A DNA stretch of 57,782 bases from Scytonema tolypothrichoides VB-61278 (GCF_000828085.3 NZ_JXCA02000022.1:418517-476298), one strand, 5' to 3'; positions 1 through 8,949 are shown, numbered from the stretch's first letter. The notes: generated by a model from the sequence alone, not told the origin. Made by a program: numbers and translations.

Positions 1-378
1 CCCACTCGTGGGTTATTTGAATTACTAGAAACAATCCCCGACCCCGCACAGCAGATTGCTCAAAATCCCTGTATCAAAGGTTTTGGCAGTACTTTCACCA
101 TTGTAGGACGTGGGGGAATTCCAACGGATCCAAAGAAAATCCTCAGTAGTGATAATGTGCGGGTTGATTTGGTTAAGCCTGTCCCTAGTAGGGTAAGTTC
201 AACAAGTACAACACAAAAGCAGCCATCTCAAAAGCCACCTGTCAAAGAGATAATACCAGCACAGGGTTGGATATATAACGAAAAAGGTGAGGTGCTGCTG
301 GTTGGTTATGATCCGACTAAGACTGGTCCACAGCGTAAGCAGCCAGCACCGACTAGTAATTGTGCTGCGGTGAAATAG
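1..378 (+). CDS. C-terminal end of a filamentous-haemagglutinin-like exoprotein (partial)
   Basis: The reading frame is open from the first base and ends in TAG, so only the last 125 residues are in the window. The text is typical of the C-terminus of large cyanobacterial two-partner-secretion proteins: a DPAQQIAQNPC segment, then FTIVGRGGIPTDP, SSDNVRVDLV, a Ser/Thr/Pro/Gln linker and a final PAQGWIYNEKGEVLLVGYD. In that family the N-terminal TPS domain and a long beta-helix lie upstream, and the protein is exported by a TpsB pore. The call is by resemblance of the tail only; the secretion domain itself is not visible here. Confidence 0.6.
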   Translation, partial: PTRGLFELLETIPDPAQQIAQNPCIKGFGSTFTIVGRGGIPTDPKKILSSDNVRVDLVKPVPSRVSSTSTTQKQPSQKPPVKEIIPAQGWIYNEKGEVLLVGYDPTKTGPQRKQPAPTSNCAAVK

Positions 379-419
379 ATATGTAGAACGTTCAAGCGCT
401 TTGATTCCACGTTGATTTG

Positions 420-715
420 ACCTCACCCCGCCCTAACGGGCACCCCTCTCCTTACTAAGGAGAGGGGAGGTTTTGGCGTCAGACAAAGCCGGGGTGAGGT
501 CACACGCGTGTTGCATTCATGGATTTAACCTCACCCCGCCCTAACGGGCACCCCTCTCCTTACTAAGGAGAGGGGAGGTTTTGGCGTAAGCCAAAGCCGG
601 GGTGAGGTCACACGCGTGTTGCATTCATGAGTATGACCCCACCCCGCCCTAACGGGCACCCCTCCCCGCAAGCGGGGAGGGGTGGTTTTGGCGTTAGACA
701 AAACCGGGGTGGGGT
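420..715. repeat. Three palindromic intergenic repeats
   Basis: Copies lie at 420-500, 528-608 and 636-715. Each starts with ACCTCACCCCGCCCTAACGG or a close variant and ends with the complementary GGGGTGAGGT, with an inner CCCCTCTCC/GGAGAGGGG stem, so each can fold into a long hairpin. The 21-nt linker starting CACACGCGTGTTGCATTC follows copies 1 and 2 (501-521, 609-629). Copy 3 differs at the stem but keeps pairing, a sign of compensatory change. The stretch holds no gene. It resembles dispersed MITE-like repeats of cyanobacteria. Confidence 0.85.
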
Positions 716-751
716 TCTGACTCGTGACTCAGGAATTGCTGCTGTAATTTC

Positions 752-1618
752 TCAAATCGTACCTTTGAACAAACCTTTGGGACGAACGAGCAACACTAAA
801 ATCATCAGCAACAACGCTACGCCTTGTTTATACTGAGCACCTAACAATACAGTACTGGTTTCTTGGGCAATACCAATGATAAAAGCTCCGGCGATCGCAC
901 CGTAAGGATTCCCAATTCCTCCCAAAATCACTGAAGCAAACAAAGGTAAAATCAAGAACCAACCCATGTTTGGTCTTACGGCTCCAATCAAGCCGTACAT
1001 ACTTCCACCCAAGGATGTCATCGTACCAGCAATCACCCAAGTCCATAAGATGACTTGGTCTACATTAATACCAGAAACCCGAGCTAAATCTAAATCGTCA
1101 GCAACAGCTCGCATTGCCTTGCCAATTTTAGTGTTTTGTAAAATGTAGTGTAGTGCAACAATTGCTGCTACAGCTAGGAACAGAACCAACAATTGATTTT
1201 GTGGAACTCTCACACCCAGAATATCCATAGCCGGAACCACGGGCAAATCGTAAGTTTTGTTACTACCGCCCCAGATAAGGATAATGCCATTACGAAGAAA
1301 TAAGGCAAGTCCGATAGAGATAATAATAAGAGTGGTGGAAGTGGCACGGATAGAACGCATATGAGACCATAGCAACTTTTCCGACAACAGCATTGCTGCT
1401 ACTGTCCCAATTGCAGCGATCGCCATAGACAGCCAAATATTAACACCAAAGCTATTAACAAGCAGCGTCAGATAAGCTCCCAATGTTAAAAAGTCACCGT
1501 GAGCAAAGTTAGACAACCGTAAAATCCCGTAGGTGAGAGTAAGTCCAACAGATGCTAAAGCAATAATGCTACCTAAAGCAATACCGTTAACAATTAATTG
1601 AGCGAATTGTGCATTCAT
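752..1618 (-). CDS. natD: Branched-chain/neutral amino-acid ABC transporter permease (LivH/NatD type)
   Basis: This 288-residue integral membrane protein is of the usual length for LivH-family permeases. It opens with a hydrophobic helix (LIVNGIALGSIIALASVGLT) followed by the family signature YGILRLSNFAHGDFLTLGAY. A cytoplasmic loop near residues 165-190 (TKIGKAMRAVADD) fits the site that contacts the ATPase, and GGIGNPYGAIAGAFIIG is the conserved late helix. In cyanobacteria LivH-like subunits belong to the Nat permease for neutral amino acids, which also recovers amino acids leaked by the cell. No partner subunit (ATPase, binding protein, second permease) is in the window. The family is certain; the NatD name is by analogy, and a related LivH-type importer is possible. 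Confidence 0.8.
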   Translation of the reverse strand: MNAQFAQLIVNGIALGSIIALASVGLTLTYGILRLSNFAHGDFLTLGAYLTLLVNSFGVNIWLSMAIAAIGTVAAMLLSEKLLWSHMRSIRATSTTLIIISIGLALFLRNGIILIWGGSNKTYDLPVVPAMDILGVRVPQNQLLVLFLAVAAIVALHYILQNTKIGKAMRAVADDLDLARVSGINVDQVILWTWVIAGTMTSLGGSMYGLIGAVRPNMGWFLILPLFASVILGGIGNPYGAIAGAFIIGIAQETSTVLLGAQYKQGVALLLMILVLLVRPKGLFKGTI

Positions 1619-1660
1619 AGTCCTGACATCTAAAATTCATAACTTGTATAGCAGGAAATA

Positions 1661-1774
1661 GGGAACAGGGAACAGGGAACAGGGAACAGGGACTGATAAC
1701 TGGTAACTGGTAACTGGTAACTGGTAACTGGTAACTAGTAACTGGTAACTGGTAACTGGTAACTGCTAACTGCT
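1661..1774. repeat. Two heptanucleotide tandem repeats
   Basis: GGGAACA is repeated about four times at 1661-1691, and TAACTGG about ten times at 1698-1774 with small variations. Together they fill most of the spacer between the divergent permease and larE genes. Short tandemly repeated heptamers of this kind are characteristic of filamentous cyanobacteria. No gene is visible. Confidence 0.9.
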
Positions 1775-1811
1775 GTATCTTTTTCCCTTAATCGTTTATT
1801 GCCCACCTAAA

Positions 1812-2684
1812 ATGGAATTGATGGAGGGCGATATCATTTGGACAAGATTGGAGATGATGCTAACAGAAAAACTTGAACAATTAAAAGCATTATTTGTAGA
1901 AATGGAGCAAGCTTTGATAGCTTACTCTGGTGGAGTGGATAGCACTTTGGTAGCCAAGGTGGCTTATGATGTTTTAGGCGATCGCGCTTTAGCTGTCACA
2001 GCGATGTCTCCCTCCTTGTTAAGCGAAGAGTTGGAAGACGCCTCCCTTCAAGCAGCGACGATTGGGATTCGTCATCAAATCATTCAAACACATGAGATGG
2101 AAAATCCCAATTACACCTCTAACCCTGTGAACCGGTGTTACTTTTGCAAAAGTGAACTACACGACACCCTCAAACCTTTAGCGATTGAATTGGGTTATCC
2201 GTATGTGGTGGATGGAGTCAACGCGGATGACTTACATGATTATCGCCCAGGGATTCAGGCAGCAAAAGAAAGAGGTGCGCGATCGCCCTTAGCAGAAGTC
2301 GGTATCACCAAAGCGCAAGTCCGCCAAATTTCCAAAGAACTCGGTTTACCTTGGTGGGAGAAACCCGCCCAACCTTGTTTGAGTTCACGCTTTCCCTATG
2401 GTGAAGAAATTACCGTCGCTAAGTTACAACGAGTCGGTAGGGCAGAAATTTATTTACGCAAGTTGGGTTATCAGAATTTGCGAGTGCGTTCTGAGGGAGA
2501 TACAGCACGAGTTGAATTACCGCCAGAACAAATCAAAGATTTTGTTTTAAAAACTGATTTGCAATCTATTGTTTCTGCTTTTGGTGAGTTTGGTTTTATT
2601 TACGTGACATTAGATTTGGAAGGTTTTCGTAGCGGGAAGTTAAATAAAGTTTTGAATCGAGAAGTTGCGAGCGTTAAATCATAA
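1812..2684 (+). CDS. larE: LarE-type ATP-dependent sulfur transferase (PP-loop family)
   Basis: LarE makes the thiolated nickel-pincer cofactor of lactate racemase and related enzymes by adenylating a nicotinate-derived carboxylate and donating sulfur. The PP-loop SGGVDST lies at residues 39-45 and the C-terminal signature PCLSSRFPYG at 188-197, whose Cys189 matches the sulfur-donor position of the family. Two further cysteines form CYFC at 109-112. A set of three cysteines is described for LarE proteins that use an iron-sulfur cluster rather than sacrificing their own sulfur, so this copy may be catalytic (inference). At 290 residues it is slightly long; start codons at 1854 or 1857 would give the usual N-terminus (MLTEKLEQLK). 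LarB and LarC are not in the window. Confidence 0.85.
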   Translation: MELMEGDIIWTRLEMMLTEKLEQLKALFVEMEQALIAYSGGVDSTLVAKVAYDVLGDRALAVTAMSPSLLSEELEDASLQAATIGIRHQIIQTHEMENPNYTSNPVNRCYFCKSELHDTLKPLAIELGYPYVVDGVNADDLHDYRPGIQAAKERGARSPLAEVGITKAQVRQISKELGLPWWEKPAQPCLSSRFPYGEEITVAKLQRVGRAEIYLRKLGYQNLRVRSEGDTARVELPPEQIKDFVLKTDLQSIVSAFGEFGFIYVTLDLEGFRSGKLNKVLNREVASVKS

Positions 2685-2788
2685 TTCGTTGACATTTTCG
2701 AGCAATCGCGTCCGCCCAGAACTCAAGTTCATCGGCTTTTAGGATAAGTTTACTGAAGTAGACTGAAAATAAAATCTTGATAGAATTT

Positions 2789-2838
2789 AGTCCTCTTGAG
2801 AGGACTTTTGCTCTTAGCCTGGGGTTTCTAACCCTAGG
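2789..2838 (+). terminator. Likely terminator hairpins after larE
   Basis: AGTCCTC-TTGA-GAGGACT (2789-2806) is a perfect 7-bp hairpin followed by TTTTG. A second hairpin (CCTGGGGTT-TCT-AACCCTAGG, 2818-2838, one mismatch) comes directly after it. They stand about 105 nt beyond the larE stop codon. Confidence 0.6.
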
Positions 2839-2927
2839 CGATCGCACAAACCTGGGGAAAGCCACTTTGTGTCTATGCGCCCTACCATACGTATGCCTGA
2901 ACCTCAAAGCAGTCGCAGGAGTGGTTT

Positions 2928-3110
2928 TTATCTCATTAGCGCCTGAAATCTTGCTTGTACGAAATGCTGATCAAAAGTCAAAGCTTGACTTACCCCAGCT
3001 TGCTTCATGACTACCAAAGAAATGGAATCAACCAAGCCGACCCATCCTTTATCTTTATGGCTTTTGTAAAACGTAAACGCTTTCTCAAATAATTTAGGGG
3101 TAAGTCGCAC
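2928..3110 (-). pseudogene. C-terminal remnant of a PIN-domain (VapC-like) toxin
   Basis: The 60 codons read as the last third of a PIN-domain ribonuclease: KDKGWVGLVDSISLVVMKQ, then GVSQALTFDQHFVQARF. In intact cyanobacterial proteins this region is close to DKxWSLVDCISFxVMxxxGIxxALTxDxHFxQAGF. The acidic residues of the early PIN motifs, the N-terminal two thirds and any antitoxin gene are missing, because the neighbouring capA-like gene ends only 5 nt upstream. It is therefore read as a truncated, inactive remnant of a toxin-antitoxin pair. The match is by memory of the family motif. Confidence 0.6.
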
Positions 3111-3114
3111 AATA

Positions 3115-4311
3115 CTACTTATCCGCCACTACAATCTCACCCTTTTTATTAATCTTTACTGAGTCCTCAGGAAAATCTTTATTATTCAAATAACGCAACA
3201 GTCCCACTGTCCTAAAACGCTGGTCAATATGAGGAATTCCTTGAGCATTAAGGTGAACAGGGATAATCTTCCCGAACACAAAATCTCCTTTTGAGTTCAG
3301 TTTGACTTCTAATATCATTGAATAGCCAGTTTCAGCAGTTGTGGATAAAGTTCGGTATCCTAAAAAGTTTCCCAAAGAATAAGCGATGAGTTTTCTATTA
3401 TAAATTTCAATCGCTCTTGGAACATGAGGACCATGTCCGATAACTAAATCTGCGCCTGCATCAATCATTGTCCGGGCAAACTGAATGGAATTTCCTCGAT
3501 TTTCTCCATAAAAAAACTCAGTTTTATCGTGAACGCGCAGTGCATCCGTTCCTTCTGCTCCTGCATGCATTGATACAATCACAACACTTGCTTGTGTCTT
3601 AGCTTTTTGTACGAGTGCTTTGGCTGTTTTTAAATCGTGAATCGAATTATAATATTCATAGGGAGCAAACCCAATCATGCCAACAACAATATTATTGACT
3701 TCTAACAAAAGAATTTGGTTTTTGTGACCTAATGTTTCGATACCAGCGGCTTTAAGATTCTTAACTGTGTCTTGAAACCCCACATAACCAAAGTCTAAAG
3801 CATGGTTATTTGCTATATTCATCACATCAAACCCAACATCAGCAAAAAGCTGAGCATACGTTGGTGGGGAACGAAAAGCAAAAACTTGTCCTCGACTGAT
3901 ATCCTTGGCGCTATAGGGGTAGTTTGTTAAACTACTCTCAAAATTACCAAATAAAATATCAGCTTTTTGTAAATATGCTCTCACTGACTTTGGTAAAAGT
4001 AGATTGCGGTTACGTGGAAGTTTGTAGTTAGGGTAATTTGTGCCAGGAATAATATCTCCAACAGCTTGAATAGTGATAGTGTCATCAGATGTATACTCTG
4101 GTATAGAAAACGGGATTGGTTCTGTGTCAGTAGATGTTGTAGAGGCGTTTGTTCGCGGCAATTGTGCAAAACGGATGAATAATCCTATACCAATACCCAA
4201 GCAAAAGCAGAAACTTATAAAACTGAATGAGACTAATTTTTTAAGCTTTTGATTTAGCATATTTGGATTTTTCATATTATGGTGCAAGTATATCGCAGAA
4301 GTCTTAATCAA
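3115..4311 (-). CDS. CapA-family (PGA_cap) metallophosphatase-like protein, membrane-anchored
   Basis: A 398-residue protein with one hydrophobic N-terminal segment (roughly residues 27-47, LVSFSFISFCFCLGIGIGLF), likely a signal anchor. The PGA_cap domain follows: AVGDIIPGTNY, LFGNFESSL, NIANNHALDFG, VSMHAGAE and GHGPHVPRAIE are the metal-binding motifs of the CapA/calcineurin-like fold. The family includes the CapA subunit of poly-gamma-glutamate synthesis, but cyanobacterial copies are mostly isolated and their substrate is unknown. No capB or capC homologue is near, so a cell-surface or polymer role is only inferred. The first methionine may be too early; internal ATG codons at residues 13 and 18 precede the anchor. 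Confidence 0.75.
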   Translation of the reverse strand: MIKTSAIYLHHNMKNPNMLNQKLKKLVSFSFISFCFCLGIGIGLFIRFAQLPRTNASTTSTDTEPIPFSIPEYTSDDTITIQAVGDIIPGTNYPNYKLPRNRNLLLPKSVRAYLQKADILFGNFESSLTNYPYSAKDISRGQVFAFRSPPTYAQLFADVGFDVMNIANNHALDFGYVGFQDTVKNLKAAGIETLGHKNQILLLEVNNIVVGMIGFAPYEYYNSIHDLKTAKALVQKAKTQASVVIVSMHAGAEGTDALRVHDKTEFFYGENRGNSIQFARTMIDAGADLVIGHGPHVPRAIEIYNRKLIAYSLGNFLGYRTLSTTAETGYSMILEVKLNSKGDFVFGKIIPVHLNAQGIPHIDQRFRTVGLLRYLNNKDFPEDSVKINKKGEIVVADK

Positions 4312-4587
4312 CGATGTATACTGGGCGTTACTTGCAACCTAAACTTTGAAAAATTATTTTTTACAACTTAGAGGTTTGTACTATAAACTGCACCCACTGC
4401 CATAACGAATGATTTGCTTATGTATTAATTTCTGTAAAAAAGACGCTTAAGAGTTATATTGAATACAACATCCTCTAAATGTTACACCAGGTTAAGACTC
4501 CATCCATAAATCCATACTCTATTAAAAGGGTAGGGAATAGGGGGAAAGGTTAAGCTTATTGGGCAGATGCCATGATTAAATCAATAT

Positions 4588-5412
4588 ATGCTTAAAGAGC
4601 AGCTTGAAGATATTGAAATTCAATTGTTATTAGAAGGCATACATCGTTATTACGGCTTTGATTTTAGAAATTATGCCTTGGCTTCACTCAAACGACGAAT
4701 TTGGAACATCATTCGAGCCGAAGGTTTAACCACTATTTCTGGACTGCAAGAAAAAGTTCTCCATAGTCCCCCATGTATGGAGAGATTTTTGTGTAGCCTC
4801 TCGGTTAACGTAACGACTATGTTTCGTGATCCCAACTTTTTTTTGACATTTAGGCAAAAAGTGGTACCGATATTACGAACTTATCCTTTTATTCGCGTTT
4901 GGCATGCGGGATGTTCTACTGGTGAAGAAGTTTATTCTCTGGCAATTTTACTACATGAAGAAGGTCTTTATCAACGTTGTCGCTTGTATGCTACTGATCT
5001 CAATGAGATGGTTTTAAAAAAAGCAAAATCTGGAATTTATCCATTAGAAGCGATGCAAGATTATACTCAACAATATTTACAAGCAGGTGGTAAAAAATCT
5101 TTTTCAGAATATTATACAGCCGCCTATGATCATGCTAGATTTTCCTCATATTTGAAAGAGAATATGGTCTTCTCACAACATAATTTAGCAACAGATAATT
5201 CTTTTAATGAATTTCATATTATTTTTTGTCGAAATGTCTTAATTTACTTTAACAAAATTTTACAAGAAAGAGTGATTCATCTTTTTCATGAAAGTCTTGT
5301 TCAGTTTGGAATTTTAGGTTTGGGACGGCAAGAAACTCTGAGATTTACTCCTCATGAGCAAGATTATGAGGAATTAGAAGGTGGGGAAAAGCTTTATCGT
5401 AGAATTCGATAA
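4588..5412 (+). CDS. cheR: CheR-type protein-glutamate methyltransferase
   Basis: CheR transfers a methyl group from S-adenosylmethionine to glutamates of chemoreceptors. The 274-residue length is normal. The all-helical N-terminal domain (residues 8-75) leads into NVTTMFRDPNFF (74-85), then the SAM-binding loop VWHAGCSTGEEVYS (104-117), the YATDLNE acidic loop and IIFCRNVLIYF near the C-terminus. A cheB gene follows after 26 nt and a hybrid kinase after that; no receptor or CheA/CheW is near. In cyanobacteria such CheR-CheB-kinase sets often stand apart from motility loci, so the target may be another signalling protein (inference). Confidence 0.9.
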   Translation: MLKEQLEDIEIQLLLEGIHRYYGFDFRNYALASLKRRIWNIIRAEGLTTISGLQEKVLHSPPCMERFLCSLSVNVTTMFRDPNFFLTFRQKVVPILRTYPFIRVWHAGCSTGEEVYSLAILLHEEGLYQRCRLYATDLNEMVLKKAKSGIYPLEAMQDYTQQYLQAGGKKSFSEYYTAAYDHARFSSYLKENMVFSQHNLATDNSFNEFHIIFCRNVLIYFNKILQERVIHLFHESLVQFGILGLGRQETLRFTPHEQDYEELEGGEKLYRRIR

Positions 5413-5438
5413 TAATTAAGAATGAGTCGTTGAGAGTT

Positions 5439-6023
5439 ATGACAATTCAACTCATTGCTATTGGCGCATCCTTAGGAGGGTTAGAAGCCCTTGAAGTTTT
5501 ACTCGCTGGATTGCCAAAAAACTTCCCTGTACCTGTGGCAATTGTTCAACATCGTTACAAATCTTCAGATAAAAAATTGAGAGTCGCATTACAGCAGTAT
5601 AGTGCTTTAGTTGTCATTGAGCCGCAAGATAAAGAAGAAATTGTGCCTGGTTATATATATTTAGCTCCAGCAGATTATCATTTGATGGTAGAAGTAAAAA
5701 GCGATACTGTGGGTTATCCAAGTTTTTCTTTATGCGTTGATGCTCCTGTGACTTATACACGACCGTCAATAGATGTGCTCTTTGAAACTGCTGCAGATAC
5801 TTATGCCGAAAAGTTGATTGGAGTCCTCTTGACAGGAGCAAATCATGATGGTAAGCAAGGAATGAGAAAAATCAAAGCACGCGGTGGCAAAACTGTGGTA
5901 CAGGAACCTTCAACAGCAACTTGTCCGACAATGCCTAAAGCGGCGATCGCCGCTGGAGTCGCCGATAAGGTTCTACCTTTGGCAGATATTGCACCTTATT
6001 TAGTGAAGATTTGTCATTTTTGA
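5439..6023 (+). CDS. cheB: CheB-type methylesterase, lone catalytic domain
   Basis: This is the effector domain of CheB without the usual N-terminal receiver. The catalytic triad is readable: Ser in GASLGG, His in IVQHRY and Asp in LLTGANHDG. It removes methyl groups or deamidates glutamine in receptor-type proteins. The ATG at 5439 gives the natural start MTIQLIAIGAS; a TTG three codons earlier is possible. The gene lies 26 nt after cheR and is probably cotranscribed. Lacking a receiver, its activity cannot be controlled by its own phosphorylation; a separate receiver, perhaps that of the downstream kinase, could do this (inference). Confidence 0.9.
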   Translation: MTIQLIAIGASLGGLEALEVLLAGLPKNFPVPVAIVQHRYKSSDKKLRVALQQYSALVVIEPQDKEEIVPGYIYLAPADYHLMVEVKSDTVGYPSFSLCVDAPVTYTRPSIDVLFETAADTYAEKLIGVLLTGANHDGKQGMRKIKARGGKTVVQEPSTATCPTMPKAAIAAGVADKVLPLADIAPYLVKICHF

Positions 6024-6188
6024 TAAAGTTCTTGCCGAATTCTTCATACACAAAAGCTTTAAACTAGAGTCATAAAGAATAACTGAATTTCTAACTTAAG
6101 ATAGTGTGAATAAAATAAGCGCAAGCGTCACAGTCAATAGAAAGACGTGAAAACGTTTTTATCTATTACCTAAAGCATACAGATAGAA

Positions 6189-8171
6189 ATGCCATTTGAA
6201 CCGAAAGTTAACGTTCTGTTGGTAGATGACCATCCAGAAAATCTATTAGCCCTGGAGGCAATTTTAGATAGTCTGGGTCAAAATGTCGTGAGGGCTACAT
6301 CCGGCGCGGAAGCACTGCGATGTTTGCTCAATCAGGACTTTGCAGTGATTCTGCTGGATGTGCAGATGCCCGACATGGACGGGTTTGAGACAGCAGCCCT
6401 GATTCGACAGCGGGAGCGATCGCGTCACACACCAATTATTTTTCTTACAGCATTTAGCACCAGTGACAACATGGTGTTTAAAGGATATTCTGTTGGTGCG
6501 GTAGACTACCTCTTCAAACCCATTCATGCAGAAATTTTGAAATCCAAGGTAGCCGCGTTTGTTGATTTGTTTCAAAAAACTGTCGAAGTCAAGCGACAAG
6601 CCGCACAATTGGCACAGATGAATGCTGAACTGAGAAAGCGCGAAGAGATGTTTCGCTCTTTAAGTGCTTGCTCGCCTGTGGGCATTTTTGTGACAGATAC
6701 ATCAGGTAAATGCACTTATGTTAACCCACGATATCAAGCTATCTATGGAATGACGTTAGAGGAGAGTTTAGGCGACGGTTGGACACAAACAATTCATCCA
6801 GAAGATAGAGGGCAAGTGATTGCTGATTGGTACGCTATATCCAGTGAAGGACGGGAATACACAGGAGAGTTTCGCATACTCACTTCGACAAGAATTGAGC
6901 GTTGGGTTCATATGTCCTCGTCGCCTATGCTTTCCGATCAAAGGGAAGTTATTGGATATGTCGGTACGATAGAAGATATTACAGAGCGTAAACAAGCAGA
7001 AGAAGAACACATCAAGTTAATCCGCGCACAAGCAGCCCGAGAAGAAGCTGAAACAGCAAACCGTCTGAAGGATGAGTTTTTAGCGACTCTTTCCCACGAA
7101 CTTCGTACACCTTTAACTTCAATACTAGGTTGGTCTAAACTGCTGCGCCAGCGAAACATGGATGAAAAAGCCATTATACGCGCTTTAGAAACGATTGAAC
7201 GCAACGCTACTTTGCAGGCACAACTTATAGACGATATTTTAGATGTTTCACGGATTATGCGTGGCAAACTACAGCTCAATCTCTGCCAGATTAGCTTAAC
7301 ATCTGTGGTTGCAACTGTTGTAAATAGCGTACGCTTAGAAGCTGAGAAAAAAAATATTCAACTTGAGTACATTATTGAACACACTAAGATAGAGGACAAA
7401 TCAATTCCAAATTCCGAATTCTCATCTTCTTCATCCCCAGAGGGGACTCTGAACTCCTCCACCTCCTTTGTCGTTTGTGGTGATCCAAACCGCTTACAGC
7501 AAATACTTTGGAATTTATTGAGTAATGCGCTCAAGTTCACACCCCAAGATGGAAGGGTAGAGGTACGATTGTTACTCAGTGCTGAGTCTGACTCAGAAAC
7601 ACTTCAACCTCAGCAACACCACTCACCTGCGGCGAAAAGTTCCTCAGCACTGATTCGGGTAAGCGATACAGGTAGTGGTATCAGCCCAGATTTTCTTCCC
7701 CATGTTTTTGAGCGCTTTCGTCAAGCTGATGGCAGCATTACCAGACACCAAGGTGGACTGGGACTAGGACTCGCAATTGTACGTTATCTGGTGGAAATGC
7801 ATGGGGGAAGCGTTCGTGCCGAAAGTCCGGGACTAGGACAAGGAGCAACTTTTACCGTGAAGCTACCGCTGATGGGTACAGGGAAAACACCACAACCAGA
7901 CGAAAAAAAAGAGGAGGAGGAGAGAACTTGTGACGCATTGGGACAAAAAAATGAGCCAAGCCCTAATAACCCCACGATAAATCGAGGGGCTTCCAGATCA
8001 ACGCAAGAGGGCACCGCGAGTTTTTCCAGTCATTCCCCCGGTGAAGAACACTTGCGTGCCAAACTTATAAGGGGTAGGCTGAAAACCCTTGAGGAGCAGG
8101 CACGTAGTGCCGAACTCCGTGCTTTAGACAAGGGGACGCCAGATGCAGCCCGGTGGGAGACCCTCCTGTAG
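6189..8171 (+). CDS. Hybrid sensor kinase REC-PAS-HisKA-HATPase with a foreign C-terminal tail
   Basis: The order of domains is an N-terminal receiver (residues 8-125, phospho-acceptor Asp57 in [12 protein letters not shown]), a coiled linker, one PAS domain (about 152-275, ending [15 protein letters not shown]), the dimerisation domain with [11 protein letters not shown] (His near 302) and an ATPase domain (N box [13 protein letters not shown] near 440, G2 box [13 protein letters not shown]). The kinase core ends at FTVKLPL, near residue 557. The last 100 residues are Glu/Ser/Arg-rich, match no known domain and are encoded by DNA that blends into a TnpB relic. Related kinases often end with a further receiver, so the 3' end may have been replaced (inference). 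It forms a set with cheR and cheB. Confidence 0.85.
   Translation: MPFEPKVNVLLVDDHPENLLALEAILDSLGQNVVRATSGAEALRCLLNQDFAVILLDVQMPDMDGFETAALIRQRERSRHTPIIFLTAFSTSDNMVFKGYSVGAVDYLFKPIHAEILKSKVAAFVDLFQKTVEVKRQAAQLAQMNAELRKREEMFRSLSACSPVGIFVTDTSGKCTYVNPRYQAIYGMTLEESLGDGWTQTIHPEDRGQVIADWYAISSEGREYTGEFRILTSTRIERWVHMSSSPMLSDQREVIGYVGTIEDITERKQAEEEHIKLIRAQAAREEAETANRLKDEFLATLSHELRTPLTSILGWSKLLRQRNMDEKAIIRALETIERNATLQAQLIDDILDVSRIMRGKLQLNLCQISLTSVVATVVNSVRLEAEKKNIQLEYIIEHTKIEDKSIPNSEFSSSSSPEGTLNSSTSFVVCGDPNRLQQILWNLLSNALKFTPQDGRVEVRLLLSAESDSETLQPQQHHSPAAKSSSALIRVSDTGSGISPDFLPHVFERFRQADGSITRHQGGLGLGLAIVRYLVEMHGGSVRAESPGLGQGATFTVKLPLMGTGKTPQPDEKKEEEERTCDALGQKNEPSPNNPTINRGASRSTQEGTASFSSHSPGEEHLRAKLIRGRLKTLEEQARSAELRALDKGTPDAARWETLL
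8086..8135. other. Nested three-tier stem-loop in the kinase 3' tail
   Basis: CCCTTG (8086-8091) pairs with CAAGGG (8129-8134). Inside it GGAG (8093-8096) pairs with CTCC (8115-8118), and inside that GGCAC (8099-8103) pairs with GTGCC (8107-8111) around a GTA loop. Such ordered nesting is unusual for coding DNA and supports the view that this stretch came in with a mobile or repeat element. Confidence 0.55.
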
Positions 8172-8205
8172 CACTGGCTCATGAAAGCCACTAAGCAGGG
8201 TTTAG

Positions 8206-8898
8206 CCTGCGGTCGCGGGTGGCCATCCTAGAGGGATTGATTTAGGGTTGGATAAGTTTGCGGCGACTAGTGATGGTGAACTTGTTGAACGCCCTCGTTT
8301 TTTAAATACACTGCATCGCAAGCTGAAATTGCTGCAACGCAGGCTTAAAAACAAAAAGAAGGGTTCAAACAATCGCCACAAATTAAATCGCAAAATAGCT
8401 CGACTTCATCAACGCATTAGTGATACTCGCAAAGATTGGCATTTCAAACTTGCCCATAGGCTTTGCACTGATGCTGGAATGATGTTTGTTGAGGATATTG
8501 ATTTCCGCGTGTGGGCTAAAGGAATGTTTTGCAAACACACCCTTGATGCTGGATTTGGGCAGTTTGTTGAAATCCTTAAATGGGTGTGTTGGAAACGGGG
8601 TGTATATTTCAACAAGGTGGACAAAGACTACACCTCGCAAGTTTGCCCCCAATGCGATACTCACACCGGAAAGAAAGAATTGAAACACAGGACTCATTCT
8701 TGTCTATCATGCGGCTACACAACACATCGAGACGTTGCCGCCGCACAGGTGATCCGAAACAGAGGGGTCAACGCGCTGGGACGCAGCGTGGAAGAAAACG
8801 CTTGTGGAGACGGTCTGGCGGGGACGGGAAACCGTCTAGTTAAGAGTCGAAGAAGCAAGAAGAATGGTGGAGAGGCACGTCTTAAGACTGCCTCGTAA
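8206..8898 (+). pseudogene. tnpB: TnpB nuclease, 5'-truncated
   Basis: From the first sense codon after an in-frame TAG the frame encodes about 230 residues that start just before the RuvC-I motif GIDLGLDKFAATSDGE. RuvC-II is visible in MMFVEDIDF and RuvC-III in THRDVAAAQVIRNRG, and the zinc ribbon is CPQC plus CLSCG. All RuvC acidic residues and the four zinc cysteines are kept, so decay appears to be by loss of the N-terminal half (helix-turn-helix and RNA-binding parts, about 170-190 residues in intact TnpB) rather than by point mutation. A TTG at 8248 could start a shorter product, but that would drop the first catalytic Asp. Active RNA-guided cleavage is not expected. Confidence 0.8.
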
Positions 8899-8943
8899 CA
8901 TCATTTGAGAATCCCTGCGGCTTCAGCCCAGGGAGTACGTCAA
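8206..8943 (+). mobile_element. Relic of an IS200/IS605-type (TnpB) element
   Basis: The segment holds the RuvC half of tnpB and, after it, a subterminal hairpin (CCCTGCGGCTTCAGCCCAGG, 8913-8932, closing G at 8933) followed by GTACGTCAA, which matches the usual right end of these elements. No TnpA transposase is present and the left end is not clear. The interval just upstream (8136-8205) contains GGTGGGAGACCCTCC and GCACTGGCTC, a dispersed repeat type seen again at 33291-33335, so the left part may have been lost in a repeat-mediated event. Confidence 0.7.
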
Positions 8944-8949
8944 AACTGA

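Noticed and set aside
1661-1774. CRISPR array
   Set aside because: Units of 7 nt without spacers are simple heptamer tandem repeats.
8041-8205. Group II intron remnant
   Set aside because: The nested stems recall a structured RNA, but no domain V or boundary sequence was found; the TnpB relic next to it is a better source.
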